Below are positions 45,003-55,903 of a stretch of DNA of 64,000 nt, piece by piece. The translations under genes were made by a program, and so were the position numbers. Each line of letters begins with the position of its first letter. The stretch's first letter is position 1. The stretch is from Burkholderiales bacterium 67-32 (GTDB taxonomy: Bacteria > Pseudomonadota > Gammaproteobacteria > Burkholderiales > Burkholderiaceae_B): contig MKUP01000011.1 in assembly GCA_001898625.1 (NCBI GenBank), forward strand, positions 160,815 to 224,814, given 5' to 3'. The notes under the pieces were generated by a model that searched no databases, had not been told where the DNA came from, and saw only the letters and a list, made by a program, of their open reading frames with translations.

Positions 45003-46558
45003 TGGTTCATCCCCGCTCCCGCGGGGAACACAAACCGCACACCAGCGAAGGGGCCGTCGCGGACGGTTCATCCCCGCTCCCGCGGGGAACACACGGTCAG
45101 GCCATCGCCGCTCCCCATCTGCGCCGGTTCATCCCCGCTCCCGCGGGGAACACAGCGCCAATGCGCGGCAGCTCGCCCAGTACCGCGGTTCATCCCCGCT
45201 CCCGCGGGGAACACACCTGTTTGGACCGGTTCCTGCCCGTGCCAACCGGTTCATCCCCACTCCCGCGGGGAACACCACAGCAGAAACTCGTCATAGGAAA
45301 GCCGCGCCGGTTCATCCCCGCTCTCGCGGGGAACACTAACCCGAGAGAACACCATCGAACTCGCGCGCCGGTTCATCCCCGCTCTCGCGGGGAACACCGC
45401 ATGGAAAGCACATCGATGGCTGCATCGATCGGTTCATCCCCGCTCCCGCGGGGAACACAGGCGATAGGCCGGCGATCCGGCGCCGAGCCTCGGTTCATCC
45501 CCGCTCCCGCGGGGAACACAGCTGCGCCTCACCGCTTCTAGCTATCTCAACCGGTTCATCCCCGCTCCCGCGGGGAACACAGCACCGACCAAAATATGTC
45601 ATCGTTCCTGCTCGGTTCATCCCCGCTCCCGCGGGGAACACCACAGCGGATCGGTTCTACGCCAATGAGCTGATCGGTTCATCCCCGCTCCCGCGGGGAA
45701 CACGCGGCGATGTGCCGCTCCATGAGCTGACGCACCGGTTCATCCCCGCTCCCGCGGGGAACACCCAGAGGTGGTCACCATGAAGCGAACCACACCCGGT
45801 TCATCCCCGCTCCCGCGGGGAACACGCATGGGTTCAATCCTTCCACTCGTCTACGATCGGTTCATCCCCGCTCCCGCGGGGAACACGCGCGGCCATATTC
45901 GCCGATGACGTCAAACGGCGGTTCATCCCCGCTCCCGCGGGGAACACCGCACCTTCAGGCCAATCTCGACCTGGAAGGCCGGTTCATCCCCGCTCCCGCG
46001 GGGAACACACCTCCGCCAGCAGCTCAGCGGCGTCCTCGGCCGGTTCATCCCCGCTCCCGCGGGGAACACGTTCCACATCATTTCCAGCGCGGCGTTCCAG
46101 CCGGTTCATCCCCGCTCCCGCGGGGAACACCTAAAAATCGCTTGTAGGCCGTTTTAAGCGGTCGGTTCATCCCCGCTCCCGCGGGGAACACGAGCAGGCT
46201 TTCCTCGCCCCACACGCCGTCATCGGTTCATCCCCGCTCCCGCGGGGAACACGATCCGCGCGCGCCAGTAGACCGAGTAGAAGCCGGTTCATCCCCGCTC
46301 CCGCGGGGAACACTGCATCGCCCAGCCCTACGCCCGTCCCCATGGCGGTTCATCCCCGCTCCCGCGGGGAACACACAAAGGAAAGGACGTGAACAACGCA
46401 TCCACGCGGTTCATCCCCGCTCCCGCGGGGAACACGTCTTCCGGGCGAGCGGCAAGGCGACCGTGGACGGTTCATCCCCGCTCCCGCGGGGAACACGCAG
46501 AACCTCATCGGCCCGCCGCAACGTGCCGTCGGTTCATCCCCGCTCCCGCGGGGAACAC
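45003..46558 (-). CRISPR. Type I-E CRISPR array 2: 26 repeats, 25 spacers
   Basis: Twenty-six 29-base repeats with the same ends as array 1 but loop TCCC in place of TCAC. Transcription is leftward from the leader at 46559. Spacers are 32 bases, with two of 33 (after repeats 11 and 25). The leftmost repeat begins TGGTTCAT. Repeats 5 (CCCCACTCCC), 6 and 7 (GCTCTCGC) carry single-base variants, clustered in the older half of the array. The array directly follows the cas operon in the direction of transcription, the usual I-E layout. Confidence 0.97.
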
Positions 46559-46619
46559 TCCAAATCTAACCGCTTGTTTTCAAAAGAAAAAACCGCACCA
46601 CAAAAATCCACCACTTTTG
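46559..46619 (-). promoter_or_regulatory. Leader of CRISPR array 2
   Basis: AT-rich leader between the cas2 stop and the first (youngest) repeat of array 2. It shares CAAATCTAACCGCTTG and TTTTCAAAAGAAAAAA with leader 1. The distal conserved element, CTCTTTAACAAAAG on the minus strand, overlaps the last codons and stop of cas2. A promoter in this 61-base space drives the array. Confidence 0.85.
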
Positions 46620-47848
<1,229 letters not shown>

Positions 47849-47875
47849 GCTCAACGCTTCTTCCGCTATGCACCG

Positions 47876-48535
47876 TCACAGAGGCCTGCGAACAAGCATC
47901 AGGCCACACCCGAAGGCCTTGGCATGTCCCAGCCCCGAGGCCAGCATCGCGGAGAAGGCATCCTGGTCGGTCACTCGGAGCCCTCCGCGAAAATCCACGG
48001 AGCTGAAGCGAAGCTGATCCTCCTTGGCCACATGCTGGATATAGCCGTCAACGGACAGGCTGGCCTCGTCTACCTGAAAGCCATGCTGTTCTCCCTGCTG
48101 GCTGAGCCAGGTCGTGCACGCCGATCGCACCAAGGAATAGCCGGTTGCGGGCTGGGATCCCTCTGTCTTGGCACGCGTCTTGGCATCCATTACCACGTCG
48201 TGGCGCCGACTCTTGCCATCTTCGTGCCGGCGCGTGACCACCGGATTGGCACGCAGCTCGAACTCCAACTCATCACCATTTTGCAGTCGGGGAGCATAGG
48301 GCCGTGTGCGCACGGACCAGGCGTCACTAAAGGCGACAGGAGGCCGCTTGGATACGACATAGAAACGCATGGCCTGCCCCTGGTCCGTCCGGCGAAAGAT
48401 GTGGTCTCGAGCCGTACCCGCTTCCGAGGGGAAGAAGCGCCATAGCCATTGATGTTCGGTGTAGGCACCTGGCAACAGTTGGCGCACGGCCTCGTGCTCC
48501 AAGCCGGGGGTAGGCGTAATCACACTGAAGTGCAT
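47876..48535 (-). CDS. cas6e: Cas6e/CasE crRNA-processing endoribonuclease
   Basis: Cuts pre-crRNA at the base of the repeat hairpin and stays bound to the 3' handle as a Cascade subunit. The 219-residue protein begins MHFSVITPTPGLEHEA and ends with the glycine-rich loop GLGHAKAFGCGLMLVRR, the RAMP signature. The second RAMP fold spans about 120-219. The repeat stem CCCCGC/GCGGGG in all three arrays is its expected substrate. One base separates it from cas5e. Confidence 0.93.
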   Translation of the reverse strand: MHFSVITPTPGLEHEAVRQLLPGAYTEHQWLWRFFPSEAGTARDHIFRRTDQGQAMRFYVVSKRPPVAFSDAWSVRTRPYAPRLQNGDELEFELRANPVVTRRHEDGKSRRHDVVMDAKTRAKTEGSQPATGYSLVRSACTTWLSQQGEQHGFQVDEASLSVDGYIQHVAKEDQLRFSSVDFRGGLRVTDQDAFSAMLASGLGHAKAFGCGLMLVRRPL

Positions 48536-48536
48536 G

Positions 48537-49250
48537 TCAGACCTCCCGCGGCAGCATGGCCACGTGCTGCGTACGTTCACCGTACTGCCACGCGCCTCGG
48601 TGAATCAGTCGGTCACGTTGGCGGATGGTCAGGCTGGACTCGATGCCGGGCGTCATGCCATCACACCAGGTCAACTTGGTGGGGCGACTGGACGACACCT
48701 CGGCAGCGTACGGATAACCGGACAACGCGGAAATGACATCATCGACCTCGATCAGGCAAGGAGCCATGGGTGCCTCCAGCGGGCAGGATTTTCGTCCCAG
48801 GTAGGGGACAAAAACCGGTGTCAGCAAGGCCTGGCGCAAGACATCCAGCGAATAAGGAGCGTCCTGGCCAGCCTGGACGGCAATGCGATACCTGACTTCT
48901 TGAAGATGATCGCGGGTGGACAAGATGGTGCTCAACTGAGCCCTGGGAAATGCCAACTCATCCTTGCGGGTAGCGTGGCGAGTCCCTTTCAGCAAACTGC
49001 GTGAAGCAACTTGCGCGGTATGGTAGTCGCGCAGCATCGGACCAGAGGCATATACGCCAACCGCCAACAGATAATGCCGGTGAACCGCCTGGATGGCCTC
49101 TTCCTGATCACGGCGCAGCCCCATGGCTGCACACAGCAAACCGGCAAGCGCAGACGCCGTGGGAAGATCATGCGTCCCCCGGTACTCGCCTACGGCCGAC
49201 TCCCCCCAGGATGCCATGGCACCTTGCAGTTGAAAGACCAGGTACTGCAT
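48537..49250 (-). CDS. cas5e: Cas5e/CasD Cascade subunit
   Basis: A 237-residue RAMP protein that caps the 5' handle of the crRNA in Cascade. The N-terminus QYLVFQLQGAMASWGESAVG and RGTHDLPTASALAGLL are characteristic of CasD (the family's PSKSAVIGLL-like segment). It starts three bases after the cas7e stop in the reverse direction, so cas7e-cas5e-cas6e are tightly linked. Confidence 0.93.
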   Translation of the reverse strand: MQYLVFQLQGAMASWGESAVGEYRGTHDLPTASALAGLLCAAMGLRRDQEEAIQAVHRHYLLAVGVYASGPMLRDYHTAQVASRSLLKGTRHATRKDELAFPRAQLSTILSTRDHLQEVRYRIAVQAGQDAPYSLDVLRQALLTPVFVPYLGRKSCPLEAPMAPCLIEVDDVISALSGYPYAAEVSSSRPTKLTWCDGMTPGIESSLTIRQRDRLIHRGAWQYGERTQHVAMLPREV

Positions 49251-49253
49251 GGC

Positions 49254-50351
49254 CTAGTCCCGTACGAAATCGATCAAGGATTGCAAGGATCCCGTGCCCG
49301 TATCGGCATCGAGCGCCTGACTGGCATCCGAGCAAGCGCCATATATCTTGTCGAAATTTGCACGCTGTACCGTCAACGCTTCAATGGCCTCGGTCAGCAT
49401 CGACTTGTCGTCGCTACCCCGCACGGGCCGTAAGAAAGCTTGTGACAGGCTACGCGGTTGCTGAGTACCCCTCTCGGCCAACACATAGGCGGCATATGCC
49501 CGCGAGGCGTAGCTGTTCTGCATGCCTGTGGGGCTTACCTTGCAGAGGGTTTCCAGCAAGGACGCCAACGCCCGGCGGGCCAGTTCCTGGTCACCCTTGA
49601 GGTTCTCCTGCAGCAATGTCCGGTTCACGCAAACGTACAGGTAGAACAGGCCAGCACCATAACCGCGCTCGCCGATATGGCCTGCGCCAGTATCGTTGTC
49701 CAGATCGTCCACGGCGCTGAAGTAATCGTCCTCGACTTCCGCCCGATGGACGGTAAAGGCGTGCGCGACTTGCACTGCCGCGTCCACGTTGAACTCGTTG
49801 GCACTGGCAAGCATGCGGCCAAACATGGATACGTCCACCGCGGTGGCATCCTTGCTGAGCAGCTTGAGCTCATCGGATTCAGGCCCCTTGCCACGTTGAA
49901 CACAACTCGCGGCCAATCGCAATGCCGCTTGATGTTCGGCGGGCGAGACATGCACGATCTCTTTGATCTGAAGCAGCTTCTTCAAGTCTTGGTCGGACAG
50001 GCCTTCGTCATCGGATTTTTTCTTTTTCGACTCCGGTTTTTCCACTTCCGGGGAACCGAAAGCCGCAGCGATCTGGCGCGCCCACTCCAAGGCCTTTTGC
50101 GCATCCAACCCCTGGGCAAGCATGGTGTCGTACACATCCTTTCCCAGAAGGCGGGTACGTTTGCCCAGATGATCGCCGACAGCGGCTTCGAACAGATCGG
50201 AAGTACGCCAAGCACGCTTGAGACTCTGCGATGACACGCGCAACCGCAAGGCTCCGCCCATCAGCGCCGTCTTGGGGCGGCCGGTATCGTCGCGGTTCAG
50301 GTTAGCGGGAGCGTAGTGGGTCAGGACGTGTAATTGGATGAAGTCGGACAT
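49254..50351 (-). CDS. cas7e: Cas7e/CasC Cascade backbone subunit
   Basis: A 365-residue protein; six copies form the helical backbone along the crRNA. Features are FIQLHVLTHYAPANLNRDDTGRPKTA, the SQSLKRAWR motif and ANEFNVDAAVQVAHAFTVH. A lysine-rich loop PESKKKKSDDEG interrupts the helical region around 110. The ATG at 50349-50351 fits the CasC start. A 52-base gap separates it from cse2. Confidence 0.95.
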   Translation of the reverse strand: MSDFIQLHVLTHYAPANLNRDDTGRPKTALMGGALRLRVSSQSLKRAWRTSDLFEAAVGDHLGKRTRLLGKDVYDTMLAQGLDAQKALEWARQIAAAFGSPEVEKPESKKKKSDDEGLSDQDLKKLLQIKEIVHVSPAEHQAALRLAASCVQRGKGPESDELKLLSKDATAVDVSMFGRMLASANEFNVDAAVQVAHAFTVHRAEVEDDYFSAVDDLDNDTGAGHIGERGYGAGLFYLYVCVNRTLLQENLKGDQELARRALASLLETLCKVSPTGMQNSYASRAYAAYVLAERGTQQPRSLSQAFLRPVRGSDDKSMLTEAIEALTVQRANFDKIYGACSDASQALDADTGTGSLQSLIDFVRD

Positions 50352-50403
50352 GGGATTCCTCGGTGCAACGCTAAATGGAATGGGTTGGCAAGTGCGCCGG
50401 GTG

Positions 50404-50907
50404 TCAGTTAGGCCAGCGGTAGTAGCCATAGGCCCAATCACGCTTCACTTTGTCGCCCCAGAAAACGACATCGCGGGTGAGTTGAATCGGGCAGACCAGG
50501 CCCTCAATCAAGGGCAATATCCGCCGCAGCCCCGTAAACAAGGCTTCGTCGTTGTGCGCGTCGAGCAGACGACGAAAACGCAGTTCGCTGACGGCGTTGC
50601 GATCGGAGCCAGGGGTCCGTTCGCTCATGGCCAAGGGCATGGCAAAACGACCAGCGGGCTGTTTCATATGGGCCATCAACGCGCACGCCATGGCCAGACG
50701 GTCGCCCCTCCAGTCATCGAACGCTCCTGGCTCGAGTCCGTTCAGCTCTTGGCGCAGACGATGGACCGCCGGACACATGATTGCGTCGAGCACGGAAGAA
50801 GCCCGGCGCAACTGCGCCCGCCCCCCTTTATCGTGCTCGTCCAGGTACGCCAGCCACCGCCGAATGGATAGTCCGCCAGGGCTGTCGGGGGTCAGACTCA
50901 AAGACAT
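50404..50907 (-). CDS. cse2: Cse2/CasB Cascade small subunit
   Basis: A 167-residue all-helical subunit; two copies stabilise the R-loop. Family features include RAQLRRASSVLDAIMCPAVHRL, MALMAHMK-like MACALMAHMKQPAG, RLLDAHNDEALFTGLRRILPL and the C-terminal DVVFWGDKVKRDWAYGYY. It lies 24 bases after the cse1 stop and is part of the same operon. Confidence 0.92.
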   Translation of the reverse strand: MSLSLTPDSPGGLSIRRWLAYLDEHDKGGRAQLRRASSVLDAIMCPAVHRLRQELNGLEPGAFDDWRGDRLAMACALMAHMKQPAGRFAMPLAMSERTPGSDRNAVSELRFRRLLDAHNDEALFTGLRRILPLIEGLVCPIQLTRDVVFWGDKVKRDWAYGYYRWPN

Positions 50908-50931
50908 GGGTCCTCCTGCTCGTGCTGTGTT

Positions 50932-52533
50932 CTAGGATGCCTGCTTTTTTCTGGATACTTGCTCGACAGGCAGATTCAGTGTTTGCTTCAACTTGTCGCC
51001 GAACATCGTGGCGCGCAGGAACTCGTAGGCCTTGGCGACGCGACGCGGACTGCTGCGGTCTATCTCGCCCGCGCCGACAAATACCTTATCGAATAGCGCC
51101 AGATTGGTACGCTGCAGTGTTTTCAACCATGCTTGGCTCAGGCTCTCCAACTCTGAATCGCTCGTGCCCATACGCATGACATCGATCAAGCGTTGCAGCA
51201 GGTCGTAAAATTCCGCCTCGGTGTGAGCCCAGAATGCTGCATCCACTGCGCTGTAGTCCCCCCGAGCTTCAACCGCGAACCAGGCGGCCTTGACTGCATT
51301 GCGCAATGCGAACGCACTGTCTTTGGCTCCCGCCAGCCAGCTTTGCAACACAGCCTGCAGACGCTTGACATTGACGGGGCTGCAATCGTCAAGGTTGTAC
51401 ACAGGCAGTCGGGCTTCATACCAGCACCTGGCCTTCATGTTGTCCATGTCGTAGCCGAACGCCCACAGGCTGGGAACGGGGCCCGCATGCCGCGTCCTGC
51501 GACTGGTTCGGAAATGCGTCACCACGCGGGCCGGACGCTGGGCTGCTTTCTCGTCGGCCACGCCTACCAGCCAAGGCAGCCAATGGCGATACCCAAATCC
51601 TCCCGGCTGTGGGTGCAGGGGTAGCCATTCACCCTTGACCTGATAATAGGGCGATAGCACGTGATCCCAAGGCCCCTTGTAATTGAGTCCGTATGGCGCC
51701 GTTGCGTACCGGGACAGCAGCCTGGAGTGGTGCCGATGGCAGATGTCGCAGTCGCCCTCGACGGTTTGGTCGAAGTCCAGTCTGATACGCCGAGGCGTGG
51801 ACCAGTAGATATGCAAGGGATGAGTCTGAATGGGACTCGTTTGCCCCTGGTCAGGCTGAATAGCATCGACGGCGGCCAACCATGGAAAGGTGAAATGCGG
51901 GGCTGTCTTCCTGACGTCACCTCCATGCGCTTCCCGCTCCGGCGGTTCGATAACGTTCAACCAAAGGTCGTGCCACAGCGACTTGGCAGGTTGGCACGCC
52001 AGCAATGTGGTCAACGGTCCGCCACCTCGCAAACCCGTGCGATGTCCGGCCCCACCCGCCGGAGCATTGATTTGGAGGGTAAACAAAGCGGTTACCGCAC
52101 AGTGAGGACACAGATGCGCGATGCGGCCACGCTTGACGAAGTGGTCGCTGTTGTTCTTGACAGCGTTCTCTCCCGGCGAGTCGATCAACAGGCCGGAGAT
52201 GCTGAAGTCGGCTTTCGCAGTCAGCGCGCCGTCTTGCATGAACCGCGCGCCTTTGCCGTCGTAGGTGAAATAGTCAACGCGGCCCTTCCACCACGATTGC
52301 AGCGTGCCGGCGTCTGGCGGAGTGGTAAACCACCGCTCCCAATCGCGCGCGTTTCCCAGCGGCGCATGCGTGGATAGCAGGCCAATGGCGAACTGGGCCA
52401 GAGCTCCATTGAAATCGGCCCGATCCGCGTCAAAGGCAACCCAATCGGCACCCGCCAGTTCGTTCGGTGAGATCCAATGGCGCTTTCCGGAACGATCGCG
52501 CACGGGTATCCATACATCGGTCAACAACGACAC
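50932..52533 (-). CDS. cse1: Cse1/CasA Cascade large subunit
   Basis: A 533-residue large subunit that recognises the PAM and recruits Cas3. The N-terminal region LLTDVWIPVRDRSGKRHWIS is diagnostic. A zinc-binding module is formed by CPHC and CDICHRHH. The PAM-loop region follows ADFSISGLLIDSPGENAVKNNSDHFVKRG, and the C-terminal four-helix bundle spans about 380-533. It starts 47 bases after cas3. Confidence 0.93.
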   Translation of the reverse strand: MSLLTDVWIPVRDRSGKRHWISPNELAGADWVAFDADRADFNGALAQFAIGLLSTHAPLGNARDWERWFTTPPDAGTLQSWWKGRVDYFTYDGKGARFMQDGALTAKADFSISGLLIDSPGENAVKNNSDHFVKRGRIAHLCPHCAVTALFTLQINAPAGGAGHRTGLRGGGPLTTLLACQPAKSLWHDLWLNVIEPPEREAHGGDVRKTAPHFTFPWLAAVDAIQPDQGQTSPIQTHPLHIYWSTPRRIRLDFDQTVEGDCDICHRHHSRLLSRYATAPYGLNYKGPWDHVLSPYYQVKGEWLPLHPQPGGFGYRHWLPWLVGVADEKAAQRPARVVTHFRTSRRTRHAGPVPSLWAFGYDMDNMKARCWYEARLPVYNLDDCSPVNVKRLQAVLQSWLAGAKDSAFALRNAVKAAWFAVEARGDYSAVDAAFWAHTEAEFYDLLQRLIDVMRMGTSDSELESLSQAWLKTLQRTNLALFDKVFVGAGEIDRSSPRRVAKAYEFLRATMFGDKLKQTLNLPVEQVSRKKQAS

Positions 52534-52580
52534 TGAAGCCCCCCCTCGTTCAAATGCCAGATTCAGTAGGGAACAACCTC

Positions 52581-55346
52581 CTACCTATGTTCGTTTGACT
52601 CCGTTGTTTGCAGCAGTCCGAACCCCGCGTCATACACCCACTGCCGCAACTCCAGCGCCGCCCCATCCCCTCTTCTTCCCAGCGCCTCTCCCACCCAACC
52701 CTGATTGGCTTCCGCCAAGGGCAGCAACACCGACCATTTCCCCTGATCCGGCAGCGTCAACTTGGCTTCCTCCCATGCTTGCAAACATCGCGGATCACCC
52801 GGAGGTACCGCTTCAGCGATCAATCGCTCAGGCACTCTTATCGTGCTATAGGCCCATGCATGCCGAAGCTGTTCATGCGGCGCCCAGGGCAACAGCCGTT
52901 CGCCGTCCCATCGGCACAGCACAACGCTCGTACTGACCTCACCCAGGCGAGTCGGGGTTTGTGCATCTGACCACCATTGCTCGCCCCGCCACACATATCC
53001 GACATCGAGCTTGATGGTGTTTCTGTATGCATGGGAAGCTTCGCTACTCTCCTCGCCTCTGACCGCATTGGATACACGCTGCAGCCCTGCCGGCAGATCC
53101 ACATCGTCCGCAAAGACTCCCTCGATGAGTCGCCGCGCATCGGCTGGCATGCATAGCTGCCCTTCCTGCATGAAACGAGCCGTCAGCCACAGTTGTCCGG
53201 GATCGCGATAGACCTTGAAGGACTTCGGGCAGGCATCCTTGAACCAGGCCGCATCGGGCTGTTCGGTCCAGGCAGGGCCCAGCACCCATAGGCAGGGCGG
53301 ATCACGTTCGTCCGCATCCGAGGCGCAGGCCAGGCGATTGCCCCAGGCATCCCGTCGGTGACGTTGCAAACGGCCTGCCCGCTGAATAAGACGATCGATC
53401 GGAGCCAGATCGCTGATCATCCAATCCCAGTCTGCATCCAGGGACTGTTCCGCAACCTGCGTGGCGATGACCAATCGCCCGCGGCGCTGCTCCGAGGTGC
53501 TACGCACGCCGAAGTGCTCCAGAATGCGAGCCTCCATGTCCAGCCGATCGCGCAGCGTGAACCGGGCATGGAAAAGCATGAGATGTTCTGCTTCCAACTC
53601 ATTGGCAAACAGCGCGTAGGCCGCCATGGCATCGGCGACTGTATTGCGTATCCAGCAAACGCAACGTCCGTCGGCCAACGCCTTGCGTATTCCCGCAGCA
53701 ACTTCGTTGATATCCGACACGTAGCGGATCTGCACGGTTCGGCTGACGTCTGCCCTGGTATCTATGCAGCGGGTCTCCACGTGCTGCGGCCGAGCGGCAC
53801 TCCAACTGGTGATCAACGGATAGTCCGTCTGGGCGGGCAGATCCGGTGCGGGCCGGCGACAGCCTTTCGCGAACGCGGCCAGCAAAGCGCGCTTCATGCG
53901 CTCCGGCATCGTGGCCGAAAGCAGGATTGCGCTACCACCGGCCGAGGCGTGAGCTTGCAGCAGACGCTCCAGGATGCCCTGCATATAAGCATCGCAAGCA
54001 TGGACCTCGTCAACGATAAGTACCTTGCGAAACAACCCCAGCAATCGCAATGATTGATGCTTACCCTGCAAGACCGCCATCAAGGCCTGATCTATGGTTC
54101 CTACGCCGGCTGGAGCCAACAAGGCACGTTTATTGTGATCAGCCAACCATGCGGTGCAACGGGCCGAAGCTGTTTCGTCCTCCTGAGCTTGATCCAGCTC
54201 CGCAGGTCCGGCACGCAGGACGGAACTGGCGAAGGATTCAACCAACTCGCGCTGGCCGTTGGCCAGGACTAGGCTGGCCAAGCCATCGAACAGACGGGCG
54301 TAGAAATGGCTCATGCGGCCATACATGGCATTGGCCGTGGCCATCGTAGGCAAGCCGATGAAGAAACCGTCCACAACGCCTGCACTCATCAGCCGATGGG
54401 TCAGCATCATGGCCGCCTCAGTCTTGCCTGCTCCGGTGACGTCTTCCAATAAATGAATCTGTGGACCGTCGTGCAAAGAGACGTCGCTTGCCCAAGCCTG
54501 CAACGGAGATGGTTCTGCCAGCTCTGGAAACAGCGCGGCAAACGCAGCGGGCGGACGGGTATCGACAGGCAGAACACCGATCGCCTCGCAGGCGGCATCG
54601 GCCCGCTCCTGCGCCCACTTCCGGTAGACATTGCACGACACCTCGTCGTCGCGGTAGGGGAAGTATTCCTGGTTGGAACCTACCCAATCCGCGAGTACCG
54701 CCAATCCGGCTATCCACCATGACAGTTCACGACTGGCGTCTTCAAACGCCTGGGCATCGGCGAAACAAGGGGCCTGCCAGTCCATGTCCGCAAGAAACAA
54801 CTCCCGCATGTGGCCGACGAACTCGTGAATAGCGCGATGATCATCCGGATCCACGAAGTGGGGCCAGGGATGCTCCTCGTTTTCCGAGGGCGGCTGGCCA
54901 TGGTGGCCGGTCACGGCGCGCACCCAATGATCGATGGCGGGCAGCAGAGACGAGCTATCAGGCCCGAACCAGCCTTCATCAACCGCTTCCTGTTCCAGCA
55001 CGGCAGTCCAGTAGACCAACCCCAAGGTATCGTGCCGGATCGAATAGCCGTGGCGGCTTTCGCGCTGTTGAAGCGTCAGCAGGATGTCGTTGCGCTGCCC
55101 CTGAAAGGCCGTGGAGAACTTGCCCAGATCGTGTAGCGCCAGCCAGAAAGCCAGCCATCCCTCAAGCTGGTCGGCGGCCATGCCCAGACGGTCGCACAAC
55201 ATGCGGCGAAGCGACGACGCACGCCTGAGATAGGTGATGCCACAAGCGGCCACATCCAGGCAGTGGTAAGGCAGCAGATGCCAACCGATCAAGCCATTCT
55301 TTGACGGCTTTGCCTTTCCCCAGTATCTCGACGACAAATCAGCCAT
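52581..55346 (-). CDS. cas3: CRISPR-associated helicase-nuclease Cas3
   Basis: A 921-residue effector that nicks and unwinds target DNA after Cascade binds. The HD nuclease domain (about 1-250) has H72-D73 in LALHDLGKFSTAFQ and GHHG. The SF2 helicase has Walker A DVTGAGKTEAA, DEVHACD (DEVH box) and the SATMPERMKRALL, LVIATQVAEQSLD and QRAGRLQRH motifs. The ATG at 55344-55346 was used; a TTG 16 codons upstream is in frame but lies in the promoter region. First gene of the operon. A decayed copy of its first 15 codons lies 600 bases upstream. Confidence 0.95.
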   Translation of the reverse strand: MADLSSRYWGKAKPSKNGLIGWHLLPYHCLDVAACGITYLRRASSLRRMLCDRLGMAADQLEGWLAFWLALHDLGKFSTAFQGQRNDILLTLQQRESRHGYSIRHDTLGLVYWTAVLEQEAVDEGWFGPDSSSLLPAIDHWVRAVTGHHGQPPSENEEHPWPHFVDPDDHRAIHEFVGHMRELFLADMDWQAPCFADAQAFEDASRELSWWIAGLAVLADWVGSNQEYFPYRDDEVSCNVYRKWAQERADAACEAIGVLPVDTRPPAAFAALFPELAEPSPLQAWASDVSLHDGPQIHLLEDVTGAGKTEAAMMLTHRLMSAGVVDGFFIGLPTMATANAMYGRMSHFYARLFDGLASLVLANGQRELVESFASSVLRAGPAELDQAQEDETASARCTAWLADHNKRALLAPAGVGTIDQALMAVLQGKHQSLRLLGLFRKVLIVDEVHACDAYMQGILERLLQAHASAGGSAILLSATMPERMKRALLAAFAKGCRRPAPDLPAQTDYPLITSWSAARPQHVETRCIDTRADVSRTVQIRYVSDINEVAAGIRKALADGRCVCWIRNTVADAMAAYALFANELEAEHLMLFHARFTLRDRLDMEARILEHFGVRSTSEQRRGRLVIATQVAEQSLDADWDWMISDLAPIDRLIQRAGRLQRHRRDAWGNRLACASDADERDPPCLWVLGPAWTEQPDAAWFKDACPKSFKVYRDPGQLWLTARFMQEGQLCMPADARRLIEGVFADDVDLPAGLQRVSNAVRGEESSEASHAYRNTIKLDVGYVWRGEQWWSDAQTPTRLGEVSTSVVLCRWDGERLLPWAPHEQLRHAWAYSTIRVPERLIAEAVPPGDPRCLQAWEEAKLTLPDQGKWSVLLPLAEANQGWVGEALGRRGDGAALELRQWVYDAGFGLLQTTESNEHR

Positions 55347-55467
55347 GGCTCGCAGGTTCGTTGATGGCTTTTCGTCAACATAACATTTTGTCAATTATGG
55401 ATACAAACGGGGTTATCCCGCTGACGGCGGAGAGCGGCGAAAGCGAATGGGGGTAAGGGATCCGACT
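55347..55467 (-). promoter_or_regulatory. cas operon upstream region with repeat-like sequence
   Basis: AT-rich segment between cas3 and the broken XRE gene. On the minus strand TTGACA (55389-55394) is a good -35 box, but a clear -10 at the right spacing is not visible. At 55408-55425 the minus strand reads GTCAGCGGGATAACCCCG, similar to the 3' half of the array 1 repeat (GTGAGCGGGGATGAACCG). It is either a decayed repeat or a regulatory mimic. Confidence 0.35.
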
Positions 55468-55808
55468 CTAGTCATCAAGCTGATCGAGCGAAACCCCGAG
55501 CGCTTGGGCAATACGGGCGCGGGTCGCCTTGCGCGGCCGGGCATCGGGACTCTCCATGTTCGCGTAGGTCGGTTGCCGCACCTCAAGACGCGTGGCCATT
55601 TCCGCCTGGGTGATCCCAAGGTACTCCCGCCACGCCCGGATCAGGCTCCATCCGTTCTTGACCTGAAGGCTGATCACGTCATGGGGCACCGCCTCCCCGC
55701 AGGAATGCGCGGCTTATTGCCAGTCAGCGCAATGTATTCGTCGTAGGGAAGCACAACGAAGGCCGGCCGGCCGTCGCTAGTGTTGATGATGGTGTGATTC
55801 GTGCTCAT
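55468..55808 (-). pseudogene. XRE-family antitoxin-like gene, frameshifted
   Basis: Two overlapping reading frames make one known kind of protein. The 5' part (44 codons from the ATG at 55808) reads MSTNHTIINTSDGRPAFVVL and goes on to EYIAL...RIPAG. The 3' part (from about 55698 leftward) reads EAVPHDVISLQV, RAWREYLGITQAEMATRLEV and RIAQALGVSLDQLDD. Restoring one G in a GGGG run at about 55696-55699 joins them. The complete form resembles XRE helix-turn-helix antitoxins of about 110 residues. The 3' frame has no good start codon of its own. It could be a pseudogene, a programmed shift or a sequencing error; no partner toxin is visible beside it. Confidence 0.7.
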
Positions 55809-55903
55809 CGCGCTCTCCGCCGGACTCTTGCGCGGATGGGGTTTCAGTACGTCTGGTCGTCGCGCTTCTTCACCTGCCCAACCCCCAGGGGAACACACCA
55901 TCA

